From: Mediterraneibacter hominis
Lineage (GTDB): Bacteria; Bacillota; Clostridia; Lachnospirales; Lachnospiraceae
Length of the DNA: 64,000 nucleotides
Assembly (NCBI RefSeq): GCF_014287475.1
Contig: NZ_JACOPF010000002.1
Span: 62,001-126,000 of the forward strand
Reading direction: 5' to 3'
A model generated the notes under the pieces. That model saw nothing but the letters and a program-made list of their open reading frames with translations. It had not been told where the DNA came from and did not search any database. Positions 38,133-47,764 of the stretch are shown piece after piece. The position numbers and the translations under genes were made by a program. The stretch's first letter is position 1. Each line of letters starts with the position of its first letter.

Positions 38133-38930
38133 ATGAAAAGAGAACGGGCATATGTAGAAAGAAGAAGAAGGCAGATACTTGCTCTTATGAAAGAGAATCC
38201 AGCAGTACGGGTGGACGAACTGGCAGAAAAATTTCAGGTGTCGCTGATTACGATCCGTAGAGATTTGCAATATCTGGAGGACAAAAATCTTCTTGTCAGA
38301 TTTTATGGAGGAGCTGTCTCTGCAAAGACAGAGCAAAAAGAGGATGAAGAGGTGTCCATGTATAGGAGACTTATCGCCGAGTATGCAGCGTCGCTTGTAG
38401 AATCTGGAGATTCCCTGTTTATCAATTCCAGCAGAAATGCACTACAAATATTAAAGTATATTAAATGCGACAATGTGACGGTCATTACTAATAATGGGAA
38501 GGCGATTCAGACAGATTATCCAGAAGGCATCAGCGTGCTGATGACTGGAGGGGAGCTGCGCCATCCAAAGGACGCAATGGTAGGAGATTTTGCTATCCGC
38601 AATTTGCAGACAGTATTTCCGAAAAAAGCATTCGTTGGCTGTTCAGGCATTTCTCCGGTATCCGGGATGACAACAGAGATTGCGGCGGAAGTAAAAATTA
38701 ATGAATTAATGATACAGAATGCGACAAAAGATGTATATGTACTCGCAGACCATACAAAGGTAGGAAAAAACAGCAGTTTTACAAGTGCTCCGGTTGAGCA
38801 TATCGGGCATTTGATTACGGATGAAAAAGCACCGGAGGATGTTCTGAAACAACTGAAAGAACGGGGCGTGCAGATTCATCAGGTTAGGAGAGAGGAAGAA
38901 GCAGGAGGCGTAAGCTTTGAATATAAATAA
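38133..38930 (+). CDS. DeoR-family transcriptional regulator
   Basis: The 265-residue repressor has the DeoR helix-turn-helix ERRRRQILALMKENPAVRVDELAEKFQVSLITIRRDLQYLEDKNLLVRFYGGAV and a sugar-phosphate-binding domain with DSLFINSSRNALQIL, VGDFAIRNL and YVLADHTKVGKNS. It lies 122 bases after ulaG and overlaps the next gene by 14 bases, so it probably regulates this small operon. Confidence 0.92.
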   Translation: MKRERAYVERRRRQILALMKENPAVRVDELAEKFQVSLITIRRDLQYLEDKNLLVRFYGGAVSAKTEQKEDEEVSMYRRLIAEYAASLVESGDSLFINSSRNALQILKYIKCDNVTVITNNGKAIQTDYPEGISVLMTGGELRHPKDAMVGDFAIRNLQTVFPKKAFVGCSGISPVSGMTTEIAAEVKINELMIQNATKDVYVLADHTKVGKNSSFTSAPVEHIGHLITDEKAPEDVLKQLKERGVQIHQVRREEEAGGVSFEYK

Positions 38931-39969
38931 AAAGGTGTTGGGAAATCTTACAAAATGTTATTCTATCGCGCCGCTTATGTATAATGGAAAACAGCATATT
39001 CTGGTAGCGGCGGAAAAGCATGACCCGTGTTATCTGTTTGATGAAGAAGGAAACAAGGTGGATACAGTATGGGAAGAACCAGGCGGGGTTATGAGCATGG
39101 TACAGGTGCCAGGAAGTAATGGGGTATTTCTGGCAACACATAAATTTTATTCTCCAAACGACTCAAAGGAAGCGGAAATTGTGATTGTGTCACCGTCAGA
39201 AAAAGAAGGATGGAAGATCCGTACCCTTGTTAAGCTTCCTCATGTACACCGTTTTGATATAGTCACGCGCAATGGCATAAATTACTTGATTGCATGTGCA
39301 CTCAAATCGGGACATGCGTATAAGGATGACTGGTCGATGCCGGGCAAGACATACGCGGCAGTGCTTCCGGAGGACTTAAGCGTCTTTGATAAGGAACATC
39401 AACTGGAGCTGACAGTTATCAAAGACAATATGCTGAAGAATCATGGCTACTATAAAATACAAGAAAATGGAATGGATATATGCCTGATTTCTTGTGACGA
39501 GGGAGTCTATAAATTTATTCCTCCGGCAGGAATAGGAGAAAATTGGGAAATTGAGAGGTTGACACAAACCCCGGGAAGCGACGCGGTTCTTGTTGATTTA
39601 GACAGAGACGGAGAACCGGAGTTGATTATGATTTCTCCTTTCCATGGGCAAAATATATATATCTTCAAGAAAATAGACGGGGAATACAAAAAAGTCTACA
39701 CATATGATACCGCAGAATTTGCTCACGCAATTTATGGAGGGACTTTACTTGGGGAGCCTGCCGTTATCATAGGGCACAGGAAAGGAGAAAGAAATCTCCT
39801 GGCATTTACATATGATGACAAGGAAAAGCAATATAGAGTAACGGTTCTAGACAGAGATTGCGGTCCGGCGAATGTATGGAAATATGAAAGAGACGGTAAG
39901 GAAGTGCTGATTTCTACAAATAGAGAGATTGATGAAATCGCAATGTATACCTTACCGGACGGAGTTTGA
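38917..39969 (+). CDS. Predicted cytoplasmic beta-propeller protein of unknown function
   Basis: The 350-residue protein lacks a signal peptide or membrane segment. It shows repeated short beta patterns and one calcium-type FG-GAP/VCBS loop (VLVDLDRDGEPELIMISPF), so a propeller fold is likely. It starts with TTG inside the end of the DeoR gene, with AGGAGG about 8 bases upstream, which implies coupled expression with the regulator and UlaG. It could be a lyase or an isomerase-like sugar enzyme; no catalytic motif is recognised. Confidence 0.65.
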   Translation: MNINKKVLGNLTKCYSIAPLMYNGKQHILVAAEKHDPCYLFDEEGNKVDTVWEEPGGVMSMVQVPGSNGVFLATHKFYSPNDSKEAEIVIVSPSEKEGWKIRTLVKLPHVHRFDIVTRNGINYLIACALKSGHAYKDDWSMPGKTYAAVLPEDLSVFDKEHQLELTVIKDNMLKNHGYYKIQENGMDICLISCDEGVYKFIPPAGIGENWEIERLTQTPGSDAVLVDLDRDGEPELIMISPFHGQNIYIFKKIDGEYKKVYTYDTAEFAHAIYGGTLLGEPAVIIGHRKGERNLLAFTYDDKEKQYRVTVLDRDCGPANVWKYERDGKEVLISTNREIDEIAMYTLPDGV

Positions 39970-40024
39970 CCGCCCGCAGGGAGAATATGCAGAAGCAGTG
40001 ACACAGAATTTTTCAAGAAAACCC

Positions 40025-40054
40025 TTTCAAACTTTTTAACAAATAGAGTATAAT
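40025..40054 (+). promoter_or_regulatory. Promoter of the pfk-dnaX region
   Basis: TTTCAA (40025-40030) and a perfect TATAAT (40049-40054) are 18 bases apart. The -10 is followed at once by a long palindrome that covers the expected transcription start. Confidence 0.55.
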
Positions 40055-40088
40055 AATAGACAGCCGGAAAGCTTTCCGGCTGTCTATT
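40055..40088. promoter_or_regulatory. Perfect 34-base palindrome before pfk
   Basis: The two 17-base halves are exact complements with no loop, centred between 40071 and 40072 (GGAAAG/CTTTCC). No T-tract follows. It could be a terminator for the ulaG operon, but its position directly after a TATAAT and over the expected start of pfk transcription also suits an operator or a 5' end hairpin. Confidence 0.7.
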
Positions 40089-40124
40089 CATGTGTAGAAA
40101 ATGTTGTGAAGGAGGAATTGAAGG

Positions 40125-41201
40125 ATGTTAAGAATTGGAATGTTGACAAGCGGCGGAGACTGCCAGGCTTTGAATGCGGCAATGCGCGGTGTCGTAAAGG
40201 GCATTTGTTCCAAAAGGGATGACGTGGAAATATATGGATTTAAAGATGGATATAAGGGGTTGATATATGCAGATTTTAACATGCTGACCTCCAAAGATTT
40301 TTCGGGGATTCTGACCCGGGGCGGAACGATTTTAGGGACATCCAGACAACCGTTTAAATTGATGCGGGTACCGGATAAGGACGGGCTGGATAAAGTGGAG
40401 GCAATGAAACATACGTATCACAAACTAAATTTGAACTGTCTTGTAATTCTTGGGGGAAACGGTACGCAGAAGACAGCGAACCTGCTCAGAGAAGAAGGGT
40501 TGAATATCGTTTCTCTTCCAAAGACAATAGACAATGATCTTTGGGGAACAGAGATGACATTTGGATTCCAGAGCGCAGTGGACATTGCGACAGACACGAT
40601 AGACCGGATTCACACAACAGCGACTTCGCATAGTAGAGTATTTATTATAGAGATTATGGGGCATAAAGTCGGACATGTTACATTGCATGCAGGGATAGCG
40701 GGAGGAGCAGACATTATTCTTCTGCCGGAAATACCCTATGATATTGATGTGATTGCCAAGGTAATTCAGAAACGTTCCGCCGCCGGCAAGCCATTTACAA
40801 TTCTTGCGGTGGCAGAAGGTGCAATTTCTAAAGAGGATGCAAAATTAAAGAAAAAAGAATACAAAGAAAAAATCGCAAAGAGGAAGTATCCTTCTATTGC
40901 GTATGAGCTTGCAGAGCAGATTCAGAAGAAGACTGACAAAGAGGTGCGGATTACTGTTCCAGGACATACGCAGAGAGGCGGCTCTCCTTGTCCATATGAC
41001 CGCGTATTTTCTACCAGAGTAGGAGCAAAGGCTGCGGAATTGATTCTGAATGAAGAATATGGCTATATGGTTGCGATGAAAAAAGGCGAGACGACGAAGG
41101 TTCCGCTGGCTGAAATAGCAGGTAAATTAAAGTATGTAGATCCAGACTGTAGTATCATCAAGGAAGCCAGGATGACAGGAATCAGTTTTGGAGATAAATA
41201 A
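40125..41201 (+). CDS. pfkA: 6-phosphofructokinase (group with Gly and Lys at the donor site)
   Basis: The 358-residue enzyme phosphorylates fructose 6-phosphate. It shows MLTSGGDCQALNAAMRGVV, LGTSRQPFK, the donor loop LGGNGTQKTA, PKTIDND and TTATSHSRVFIIEIMGH. The donor loop has Gly113 as in ATP-dependent enzymes, whereas Lys133 in PKTIDND is the PPi-type residue; such mixed enzymes of actinobacteria use ATP. Asn112 replaces the usual Asp in GGDG. Donor choice is therefore not certain. AAGGAGG precedes the ATG. dnaX follows after 19 bases. Confidence 0.9.
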   Translation: MLRIGMLTSGGDCQALNAAMRGVVKGICSKRDDVEIYGFKDGYKGLIYADFNMLTSKDFSGILTRGGTILGTSRQPFKLMRVPDKDGLDKVEAMKHTYHKLNLNCLVILGGNGTQKTANLLREEGLNIVSLPKTIDNDLWGTEMTFGFQSAVDIATDTIDRIHTTATSHSRVFIIEIMGHKVGHVTLHAGIAGGADIILLPEIPYDIDVIAKVIQKRSAAGKPFTILAVAEGAISKEDAKLKKKEYKEKIAKRKYPSIAYELAEQIQKKTDKEVRITVPGHTQRGGSPCPYDRVFSTRVGAKAAELILNEEYGYMVAMKKGETTKVPLAEIAGKLKYVDPDCSIIKEARMTGISFGDK

Positions 41202-41220
41202 AAAGTAAGAGGTGTAATTC

Positions 41221-42801
41221 ATGTCATATACGGCACTTTACAGGAAATTTCGTCCTGCTGCGTTTGAGGACGTAAAGGGACAAGACCACATTATTACGAC
41301 GTTGAAGAACCAAATTAAAGCAAACCGTATTGGGCATGCATATTTGTTCTGTGGGACGAGGGGAACAGGGAAAACGACGGTGGCGAAAATATTTGCCAAA
41401 GCAGTGAACTGCGAACAGCCGATTGATGGAAGTCCATGCGGAGAATGTGCAATGTGTCGTTCCATTGCGGCAGGGACGTCTATGAATGTGATTGAAATTG
41501 ACGCGGCATCTAACAATGGTGTGGATAATATTCGTGAAATTCGGGAGGAGGTGACGTACCGCCCTACGGAAGGACGGTATAAAGTCTACATTATAGACGA
41601 GGTGCATATGCTTTCCATAGGCGCCTTTAACGCACTTTTAAAGACATTGGAGGAACCGCCGGAGTATGTGATTTTTATTCTTGCCACAACAGAGGTTCAT
41701 AAGATACCGATCACGATTTTATCCAGATGCCAGCATTATGATTTTAAAAGAATCAGCATTGAGACGATTTCCGGGCGCATGCAAGAGCTGATGGAGAAGG
41801 AACAGGTAAATGTAGAGGAGAGGGCGATACGCTATATTGCAAAAGCGGCGGATGGCTCTATGAGAGATGCATTAAGCCTGCTCGATCAATGTATTGCATT
41901 TTATCTGGGGCAGACCTTGACGTATGATAATGTGCTGGAGGTGCTTGGAGCAGTAGATACAGATGTGTTCAGCCAGCTTTTGCGTAGCATACTTTCAAGG
42001 GACGTGGCGAAGGTACTGGACACTGTGGAGGAGCTTGTTATGCAGGGAAGGGAACTGACCCAGATGGCAGCAGACTTCACATGGTATTTGAGAAACTTGC
42101 TTCTGGTAAAAACATCTGATAATATAGAGGATGTATTGGACGTATCCACGGAAAATATGATGCAGTTAAAAGAAGAAGCGCAGATGATTGAGACGGATGT
42201 ACTTTTCCGTTTTATCCGTGTGTTTTCAGAACTTTCAGGACAACTGAAGTATGCGACCCAGAAGAGAGTGCTTCTGGAAGTGGCGCTGATTAAATTATGT
42301 GTTCCGGCAATGGAGACAAAAGCAGACACCCTGTTAGACAGAATCCGCGCTGTGGAAGAAAAGATAGAAAAAGGGATTCCTGTGGGGAATACTGTAGAAC
42401 AGGCAGTATATACAAATACAGGCAGCAGGGCGGAGGACGCACACGAAACAGGTCAGAACAGAGTGGAACTCCCAAAGGCGATTCCGGAGGATGTCAAAGA
42501 AGTGGTGCAAAATTTCCGTTCTATTGCAGATGAAGCGTCAGGGCTTTTGCGTAATTACTTGAAAAAAGCACGGTTAAGCCTGGGGGGTGACAATCGCCTT
42601 ATGATTGTGATGCCGGGAAGTATGGAGGCAGAGTTTGTCGGCAGAGAGGATCATGTAAAGGAATTAGAAGATCTGATTGAAAACCGTATCGGAAAGAAAG
42701 TAGAAGTAGAAGTGCGGCATGTAGAAGAAGGAAGGCACTTTGAAGATACATTCGTGGATATTGAACAGAAAATAAATATGGAAATTATAGTGGAGGATTA
42801 A
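41221..42801 (+). CDS. dnaX: DNA polymerase III subunit gamma/tau
   Basis: The 526-residue clamp-loader ATPase starts [24 protein letters not shown]. It has Walker [15 protein letters not shown], a zinc site with [16 protein letters not shown], Walker [11 protein letters not shown] and sensor 1 [17 protein letters not shown]. The C-terminal third is the tau-like tail. GAGGTG precedes the ATG. It begins the conserved dnaX-ybaB-recR set, with two bases to the next gene. Confidence 0.95.
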   Translation: MSYTALYRKFRPAAFEDVKGQDHIITTLKNQIKANRIGHAYLFCGTRGTGKTTVAKIFAKAVNCEQPIDGSPCGECAMCRSIAAGTSMNVIEIDAASNNGVDNIREIREEVTYRPTEGRYKVYIIDEVHMLSIGAFNALLKTLEEPPEYVIFILATTEVHKIPITILSRCQHYDFKRISIETISGRMQELMEKEQVNVEERAIRYIAKAADGSMRDALSLLDQCIAFYLGQTLTYDNVLEVLGAVDTDVFSQLLRSILSRDVAKVLDTVEELVMQGRELTQMAADFTWYLRNLLLVKTSDNIEDVLDVSTENMMQLKEEAQMIETDVLFRFIRVFSELSGQLKYATQKRVLLEVALIKLCVPAMETKADTLLDRIRAVEEKIEKGIPVGNTVEQAVYTNTGSRAEDAHETGQNRVELPKAIPEDVKEVVQNFRSIADEASGLLRNYLKKARLSLGGDNRLMIVMPGSMEAEFVGREDHVKELEDLIENRIGKKVEVEVRHVEEGRHFEDTFVDIEQKINMEIIVED

Positions 42802-42803
42802 TC

Positions 42804-43157
42804 ATGGCAAAACGTGGAGGTTTCCCGGGCGGAGGAATGCCCGGAAATATGGCGAATCTTATGAAGCAGGCACAGAAAATGCAGCGTCAAATGGAAGAAC
42901 AGCAGAAAGAACTGGAATCCAAGGAATTTACTGCGGCAGCAGGCGGAGGAGCTGTAGAAGTAACCGTTTCGGGAAAGAGAGAGGTACTGAAGGTAAAGCT
43001 TGCAGAGGAAGTTGTAGATCCAGAAGATATAGAGATGCTGGAGGATCTGATTGTGGCAGCCGCAAACGAAGCTCTGCGTAAGGTGGAGGAAGAGTCTGGC
43101 GCAGCAATGTCGAAGCTGACAGGAGGCTTGGGCGGCGGTATGCCGGGGATGTTTTAA
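42804..43157 (+). CDS. YbaB/EbfC family nucleoid-associated protein
   Basis: The 117-residue DNA-binding protein begins with a Gly-rich part ([36 protein letters not shown], shown by its start and coiled helix) and has the core [16 protein letters not shown]. The Gly/Met-rich end is [11 protein letters not shown]. It binds DNA as a dimer and is nearly always found between dnaX and recR, as here. Confidence 0.95.
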   Translation: MAKRGGFPGGGMPGNMANLMKQAQKMQRQMEEQQKELESKEFTAAAGGGAVEVTVSGKREVLKVKLAEEVVDPEDIEMLEDLIVAAANEALRKVEEESGAAMSKLTGGLGGGMPGMF

Positions 43158-43158
43158 A

Positions 43159-43755
43159 ATGGAGTATTACAGTAATCAAATCAGCAGACTTATCGAGGAG
43201 TTTTCAAGACTCCCGGGAATTGGAAGCAAGTCGGCACAGCGGCTTGCTTTTCATATTATTAATATGCCAAAGGAGCAAGTGGAGAATCTGGCGAAAACGA
43301 TTGTAGAAGCACGCAATAATGTACGCTACTGCAGGCAGTGCTGTACGCTGACAGACAGGGAGATATGTCCGATATGCAGTAACGAAGAACGGGACCAGAA
43401 GACGATTATGGTGGTGGAGACGCCGCGCGATCTGGCTGCGTATGAAAAGACGGGCAAATACAATGGTGTATATCATGTATTACATGGCGCGATTTCGCCC
43501 ATGCTGGGAATTGGGCCGGGAGATATAAGACTAAAAGAACTGATGGAACGGCTTCAAGGAGAAGTAGATGAGGTGATTATCGCCACGAATTCTAGCTTGG
43601 AAGGAGAGACAACGGCGATGTATATCAGCAAGCTGATTAAGCCTGTTGGAATCAAAGTAAGCAGAATCGCAAGCGGTGTTCCGGTTGGAGGAGATCTGGA
43701 ATATATCGATGAAGTTACCCTTCTGCGTGCTCTGGAGGGAAGAATTAACCTTTGA
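43159..43755 (+). CDS. recR: Recombination protein RecR
   Basis: The 198-residue protein has the helix-hairpin-helix [19 protein letters not shown], a four-cysteine zinc site ([22 protein letters not shown], read as C-x2-C and C-x2-C) and the Toprim domain ([34 protein letters not shown]), ending in [24 protein letters not shown]. RecR works with RecF and RecO; recF is also in this window. The start lies one base after ybaB stops. Confidence 0.96.
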   Translation: MEYYSNQISRLIEEFSRLPGIGSKSAQRLAFHIINMPKEQVENLAKTIVEARNNVRYCRQCCTLTDREICPICSNEERDQKTIMVVETPRDLAAYEKTGKYNGVYHVLHGAISPMLGIGPGDIRLKELMERLQGEVDEVIIATNSSLEGETTAMYISKLIKPVGIKVSRIASGVPVGGDLEYIDEVTLLRALEGRINL

Positions 43756-43806
43756 TGTCAGTATAGTACCAGATGTCAGAGAAACAAAAAGCGAGGAACA
43801 CAGGCG

Positions 43807-44919
43807 GTGAATAAGAGAAAAGTAACGTCATCTGATGTGGCAGAAAGAGCAGGAGTATCGCAAGCAGCGGTCTCCATGATATTAAATAAGAAATACAATG
43901 TTTCGTTTTCAAAAGAAACGGTACAGAGAGTGGAAAACGCGGCAGAAGAGCTGGGGTATGAACTGCCTAAGAGGAAAACACGCAGAGAAGTTCGCCGCGA
44001 AAAGTTGTTGGTGGTGCTATGTCCAAATCTGACAAATCCTTATTATGTAATGCTGCTGCAAGGAATCGAATCTAGGGCAACAGAACAGGGATTTGGATTA
44101 TTTGTGTGTAACACACAGAGAGACTTAGAGCTGGAGGAAAGGTACTTAAAAATGATGCCGGGTCTGAATCCGCAAGGGGTTATTTATGCATGTAATCCAA
44201 GCAGGTGTTTTATGCATTTGGTAGAAGAACTCTCTGGGAAAATTCCTTTTGCCATCATTAACAATCAAAATGAAAAACTGGACGTGGACGCTGTGGAACT
44301 GGATAATGCAAAATTAGGACGTCTGATGGCAAAACATCTGTTGGAGTTAGGACATAAGAATGTTGCATATATTGCTCCGCCTCTGACAGTAAGACAAAAG
44401 CAGCGTTCAAAAAGAGTAGAGGGATTTTTAAAGGAATTTAAGGATGCGGGATTGGGAGAAAATGTCATTATAAAGGCGGCGGATGAACAGATTGATAAAG
44501 ATATTCCGGGAATTGATTCGGAATATCGGATCGGATACGACCTTACAAAAGAGCTTTTAAGAGAACATAAAAATCTGACCGCAATCGCAGGATTGAATGA
44601 TATGATTGCTTTTGGAATTCTGGATGCACTCTACGATGAAAAATATAAAGTGCCAGGAGACATTTCTGTAATGGGATGTGATAATACTCTTTTTGCAAAA
44701 ATGCACAAGGTCTATCTGACGACAATCGAGCATTTTGTTATTTATAAAGGAATGGACGCCTGTGATATTATTATGAAAAAGATGAATACGAGAATGAAAC
44801 GTTACGCAGAAATAGAGCCAGTCAGCATTTACCATGTGGAGTATGAGCCTAGAATTGTTGTAAGAGGAACAACGTCGTATCCACACAGTAAAAAAAGAAA
44901 AATTAATACAAGAAAGTGA
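43807..44919 (+). CDS. LacI-family transcriptional regulator next to the pentose-phosphate genes
   Basis: The 370-residue protein has the helix-turn-helix TSSDVAERAGVSQAAVSMILNKKYNVSFSKETVQRV and an effector domain starting LLVVLCPNLTNPYYVMLLQGIE. GTG start; ribosome site weak (GAGGAACACAGGCG). It lies just upstream of transaldolase and transketolase on the same strand, separated by a hairpin and a promoter with a flanking inverted repeat, so it may control them. Effector unknown. Confidence 0.9.
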   Translation: MNKRKVTSSDVAERAGVSQAAVSMILNKKYNVSFSKETVQRVENAAEELGYELPKRKTRREVRREKLLVVLCPNLTNPYYVMLLQGIESRATEQGFGLFVCNTQRDLELEERYLKMMPGLNPQGVIYACNPSRCFMHLVEELSGKIPFAIINNQNEKLDVDAVELDNAKLGRLMAKHLLELGHKNVAYIAPPLTVRQKQRSKRVEGFLKEFKDAGLGENVIIKAADEQIDKDIPGIDSEYRIGYDLTKELLREHKNLTAIAGLNDMIAFGILDALYDEKYKVPGDISVMGCDNTLFAKMHKVYLTTIEHFVIYKGMDACDIIMKKMNTRMKRYAEIEPVSIYHVEYEPRIVVRGTTSYPHSKKRKINTRK

Positions 44920-44942
44920 ATTATTATTAATAATTTAAATCC

Positions 44943-44969
44943 ATCCTTTTTCGTTTTTGAAAAAAGGAT
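44943..44969 (+). terminator. Possible terminator after the LacI-family gene
   Basis: ATCCTTTTTC and GAAAAAAGGAT pair with one bulge around a T-rich loop. No separate T-tract follows, so the call is tentative. Confidence 0.4.
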
Positions 44970-45086
44970 AGATGTAAGCAAAAGCGAAGGAAAATTTGAA
45001 CTTTTATTAAGAAGCAATGACGGAAGTAAAGAATTAATAAATATAGATTATAAATACTATAAAATTATTAATAATTTCAAGCGCTA

Positions 45087-45126
45087 TTGACCTGTTTTCC
45101 AGAATTGGGATATAATCGAAAACAGG
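45087..45126 (+). promoter_or_regulatory. Promoter and flanking inverted repeat before transaldolase
   Basis: TTGACC (45087-45092) and TATAAT (45111-45116) are 18 bases apart. CCTGTTTTC (45091-45099) and GAAAACAGG (45118-45126) form an inverted repeat around the -10. The arms lie about 27 bases apart on centre, well placed for a regulator that blocks the promoter. Confidence 0.65.
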
Positions 45127-45160
45127 TACAATTGGTTTAAAGTTCAAGGAGGAACAACGC

Positions 45161-45814
45161 ATGAAATTTTTTATTGACACAGCAAATGTAGAGGATATTA
45201 AGAAAGCGAATGACATGGGAGTTATCTGCGGAGTGACAACAAATCCGTCTTTGATTGCGAAAGAAGGCCGTGTATTTGAAGAAGTGATTGCGGAGATTGC
45301 TTCTATCGTAGACGGGCCGATCAGTGGAGAAGTAAAGGCAACAACAACAGATGCAGAAGGGATGATCAAGGAAGGAAGAGAGATTGCAAAAATTCATCCG
45401 AATATGGTTGTAAAAATCCCAATGACTTCAGAAGGATTAAAAGCTTGTAAAGTGCTTTCAGCAGAGGGCGTTAAGACAAATGTGACGCTGATTTTTACAG
45501 CAAATCAGGCATTGCTTGCGGCACGTGCAGGCGCTGCATATGTGTCTCCGTTCCTGGGACGCTTGGATGATATTTCTGTAAGAGGAACGGATTTAATTGC
45601 AGAGATTGCGCAGATTTTTGAAGTAGCAGGAATTGAGACAGAAATTATTGCAGCGAGTGTTCGCAATCCGATCCATATTACAGACTGTGCTCTTGCGGGA
45701 GCGGATATTGCGACAGTGCCATATAAGGTTATTGAGCAGATGACACATCATCCTTTAACAGACGCGGGAATTGAAAAATTTCAGGCAGACTATAAGGCAG
45801 TATTTGGCGAATAA
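45161..45814 (+). CDS. tal: Transaldolase of the small TalC/Fsa type
   Basis: The 217-residue enzyme begins [37 protein letters not shown] (family head) and has the Schiff-base lysine Lys85 in [12 protein letters not shown], then [35 protein letters not shown]. It exchanges dihydroxyacetone units in the non-oxidative pentose phosphate pathway, or may act as fructose-6-phosphate aldolase. Transketolase genes follow after 18 bases, which supports the transaldolase role. AAGGAGG precedes the ATG. Confidence 0.94.
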   Translation: MKFFIDTANVEDIKKANDMGVICGVTTNPSLIAKEGRVFEEVIAEIASIVDGPISGEVKATTTDAEGMIKEGREIAKIHPNMVVKIPMTSEGLKACKVLSAEGVKTNVTLIFTANQALLAARAGAAYVSPFLGRLDDISVRGTDLIAEIAQIFEVAGIETEIIAASVRNPIHITDCALAGADIATVPYKVIEQMTHHPLTDAGIEKFQADYKAVFGE

Positions 45815-45832
45815 AAGCAGCAGGAGGAAACC

Positions 45833-46669
45833 ATGAATAAACTGGAATTAATGAAAACTGCAAACGAGGTCCGCAAAGGGATTGTAACGGCAGTACATAG
45901 CGCTAAGGCCGGACATCCGGGCGGTTCTCTTTCGGCAGCAGATATTTTTACCTACCTTTATTTTGAAGAAATGAATGTAGACGCAAAGGATCCGAAGAAT
46001 CCGGATAGAGACAGATTCGTACTTTCTAAAGGACATACGGCTCCGGGGCTTTACTCTGTTTTAGCGCAGAAAGGATATTTCCCCATAGAAGATTTAAAGA
46101 CGCTGCGTCATACAGGATCTTATCTTCAGGGACATCCGGATATGAAGCACATTCCGGGAGTAGATATGACGTCTGGCTCACTGGGACAGGGAATTTCAGC
46201 GGCAGTTGGAATGGCGGTTGCAGGAAAACTGCAGGGGAAGGATTACCGTGTATATACATTGCTGGGAGACGGAGAAATTCAGGAAGGACAGGTCTGGGAG
46301 GCATCTATGCTGGCAGGACATAAGAAACTGGATAATCTGGTTGTGATTGTGGACAATAATAATCTGCAAATTGATGGGGCAATCACAGAAGTCAATTCTC
46401 CATACCCGATTGATAAGAAATTCGAAGCTTTTAATTTTCATGTGATCAATATAGACGGGAATGATTTTGAACAGATAGAAACAGCGCTTAAAGAGGCAAG
46501 AACAGTAAAGGGACGCCCGACTGCGATCATTGCCAAGACTCTGAAAGGAAAGGGAGTCTCTTTCATGGAAAATCAGGTGGGATGGCATGGCAAGGCTCCG
46601 AACGATGAAGAGTATGAAATCGCAATGAAAGATTTGGAGAAAGTAGGTGAAGCATTATGCCAGAAGTAA
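45833..46669 (+). CDS. tktA: Transketolase, N-terminal subunit
   Basis: The 278-residue protein holds the thiamine diphosphate-binding half: GHPGGSLSAADIFTYLYF, FVLSKGHTAPGLYSVLA, the GDGEIQEGQVWEA motif with NNNLQIDG, and KTLKGKGVSFMENQVGWHGKAPN. It forms the enzyme with the next gene, as in many clostridia and archaea. Its end overlaps the next gene by 13 bases. AGGAGG precedes the ATG. Confidence 0.95.
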   Translation: MNKLELMKTANEVRKGIVTAVHSAKAGHPGGSLSAADIFTYLYFEEMNVDAKDPKNPDRDRFVLSKGHTAPGLYSVLAQKGYFPIEDLKTLRHTGSYLQGHPDMKHIPGVDMTSGSLGQGISAAVGMAVAGKLQGKDYRVYTLLGDGEIQEGQVWEASMLAGHKKLDNLVVIVDNNNLQIDGAITEVNSPYPIDKKFEAFNFHVINIDGNDFEQIETALKEARTVKGRPTAIIAKTLKGKGVSFMENQVGWHGKAPNDEEYEIAMKDLEKVGEALCQK

Positions 46670-47595
46670 AGAAAATTGCAACAAGAGACAGCTATGGCAA
46701 TGCTTTGGCTGAACTTGGAAATGCGCATAAGGATATTGTCGTGCTGGACGCGGATTTGGCGGCGGCGACAAAGACAGGAGTATTTAAGAAGGCGCATCCG
46801 GACAGATTTATTGACTGCGGAATTGCAGAAGGAAATATGATGGGAGTAGCAGCAGGTCTGGCGGCAGCCGGAATGGTTCCATTCGCAAGCTCTTTTGCGA
46901 TGTTTGCGGCAGGACGTGCCTTTGAGCAGGTGAGGAATTCTATCGGATATCCGCACTTGAATGTAAAGATTGGCGCTACGCACGCAGGCATTTCTGTAGG
47001 AGAAGACGGGGCTACACATCAGTGTAATGAAGATATTGCTTTGATGCGTACGATTCCGGGAATGGTTGTGCTCAATCCTTCGGATGATGTAGAAGCAAAA
47101 GCTGCGGTGCGTGCGGCGTATGAGCATCAGGGACCAGTTTACTTAAGGTTTGGACGTCTTGCAGTTCCAGTTATCAATGATAAGCCAGATTATAAGTTTG
47201 AAATTGGAAAAGGTGTAGTATTAAGAGAGGGAAAAGATGTAACCATTATCGCAACCGGACTTCCGGTGGCGAATTGTCTGGAAGCAGCAGAAAAGCTGGC
47301 GGCAGAAGGAATCGAGGCAAAAGTCATCAACATCCATACGATCAAACCGCTGGATGAAGAGCTTGTGACTGCGGCGGCAAAAGAGACAGGCAAAGTCGTT
47401 ACAGTTGAGGAACATTCTGTGATCGGAGGACTGGGAAGTGCAGTGTGTGACGTCCTTTCAGAAAAGGCTCCGACTAAGGTATTGAAAATCGGAATCAATG
47501 ATACATTCGGCGAATCTGGCCCGGCATTGGAGCTTCTGAAAAAATACGGACTGGATACAGAGAGTATTTATCAGAAGATTAAGGCATTTATATAG
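46657..47595 (+). CDS. tktB: Transketolase, C-terminal subunit
   Basis: The 312-residue protein holds the pyrimidine-binding and C-terminal domains: DLAAATKTGVFKKAHPDRFIDCGIAEGNMMGVAAGLA (catalytic Glu in the last part), FASSFAMFAAGRAFEQVRN and GATHAGISVGEDGATHQCNEDIALMRTIPGM. Together with the preceding subunit it transfers two-carbon units between sugar phosphates. Start lies inside the end of the N-terminal subunit gene. Confidence 0.95.
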   Translation: MPEVKKIATRDSYGNALAELGNAHKDIVVLDADLAAATKTGVFKKAHPDRFIDCGIAEGNMMGVAAGLAAAGMVPFASSFAMFAAGRAFEQVRNSIGYPHLNVKIGATHAGISVGEDGATHQCNEDIALMRTIPGMVVLNPSDDVEAKAAVRAAYEHQGPVYLRFGRLAVPVINDKPDYKFEIGKGVVLREGKDVTIIATGLPVANCLEAAEKLAAEGIEAKVINIHTIKPLDEELVTAAAKETGKVVTVEEHSVIGGLGSAVCDVLSEKAPTKVLKIGINDTFGESGPALELLKKYGLDTESIYQKIKAFI

Positions 47596-47629
47596 AATCA
47601 GGAGGAAAGCTTCCTGCACTATAAATTTA

Positions 47630-47677
47630 AGAGGAGAGAGTATACAGTATAAAAATTGCTGTTATGCTCTCTTCTTT
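47630..47677 (+). terminator. Terminator after transketolase
   Basis: A long imperfect stem (GAGAGAG side 47629-47647, CTCTCTTC side 47659-47677) is followed by TTTTTA. It ends the tal-tkt operon before the recombinase gene. Confidence 0.7.
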
Positions 47678-47764
47678 TTATACTCTCCTTTAGACAAAAA
47701 TGACTGAAATAGTGCGATTTCGGATATGATAGAAGTTAAATTGTTAAAGGAGGAAACAAAGGGT

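Noticed and set aside
42555..42575. Programmed frameshift site in dnaX (run of A followed by G)
   Set aside because: The run is in the phase AAA AAA G relative to the frame, not A AAA AAG, and no following stem or early stop in the -1 frame was evident.
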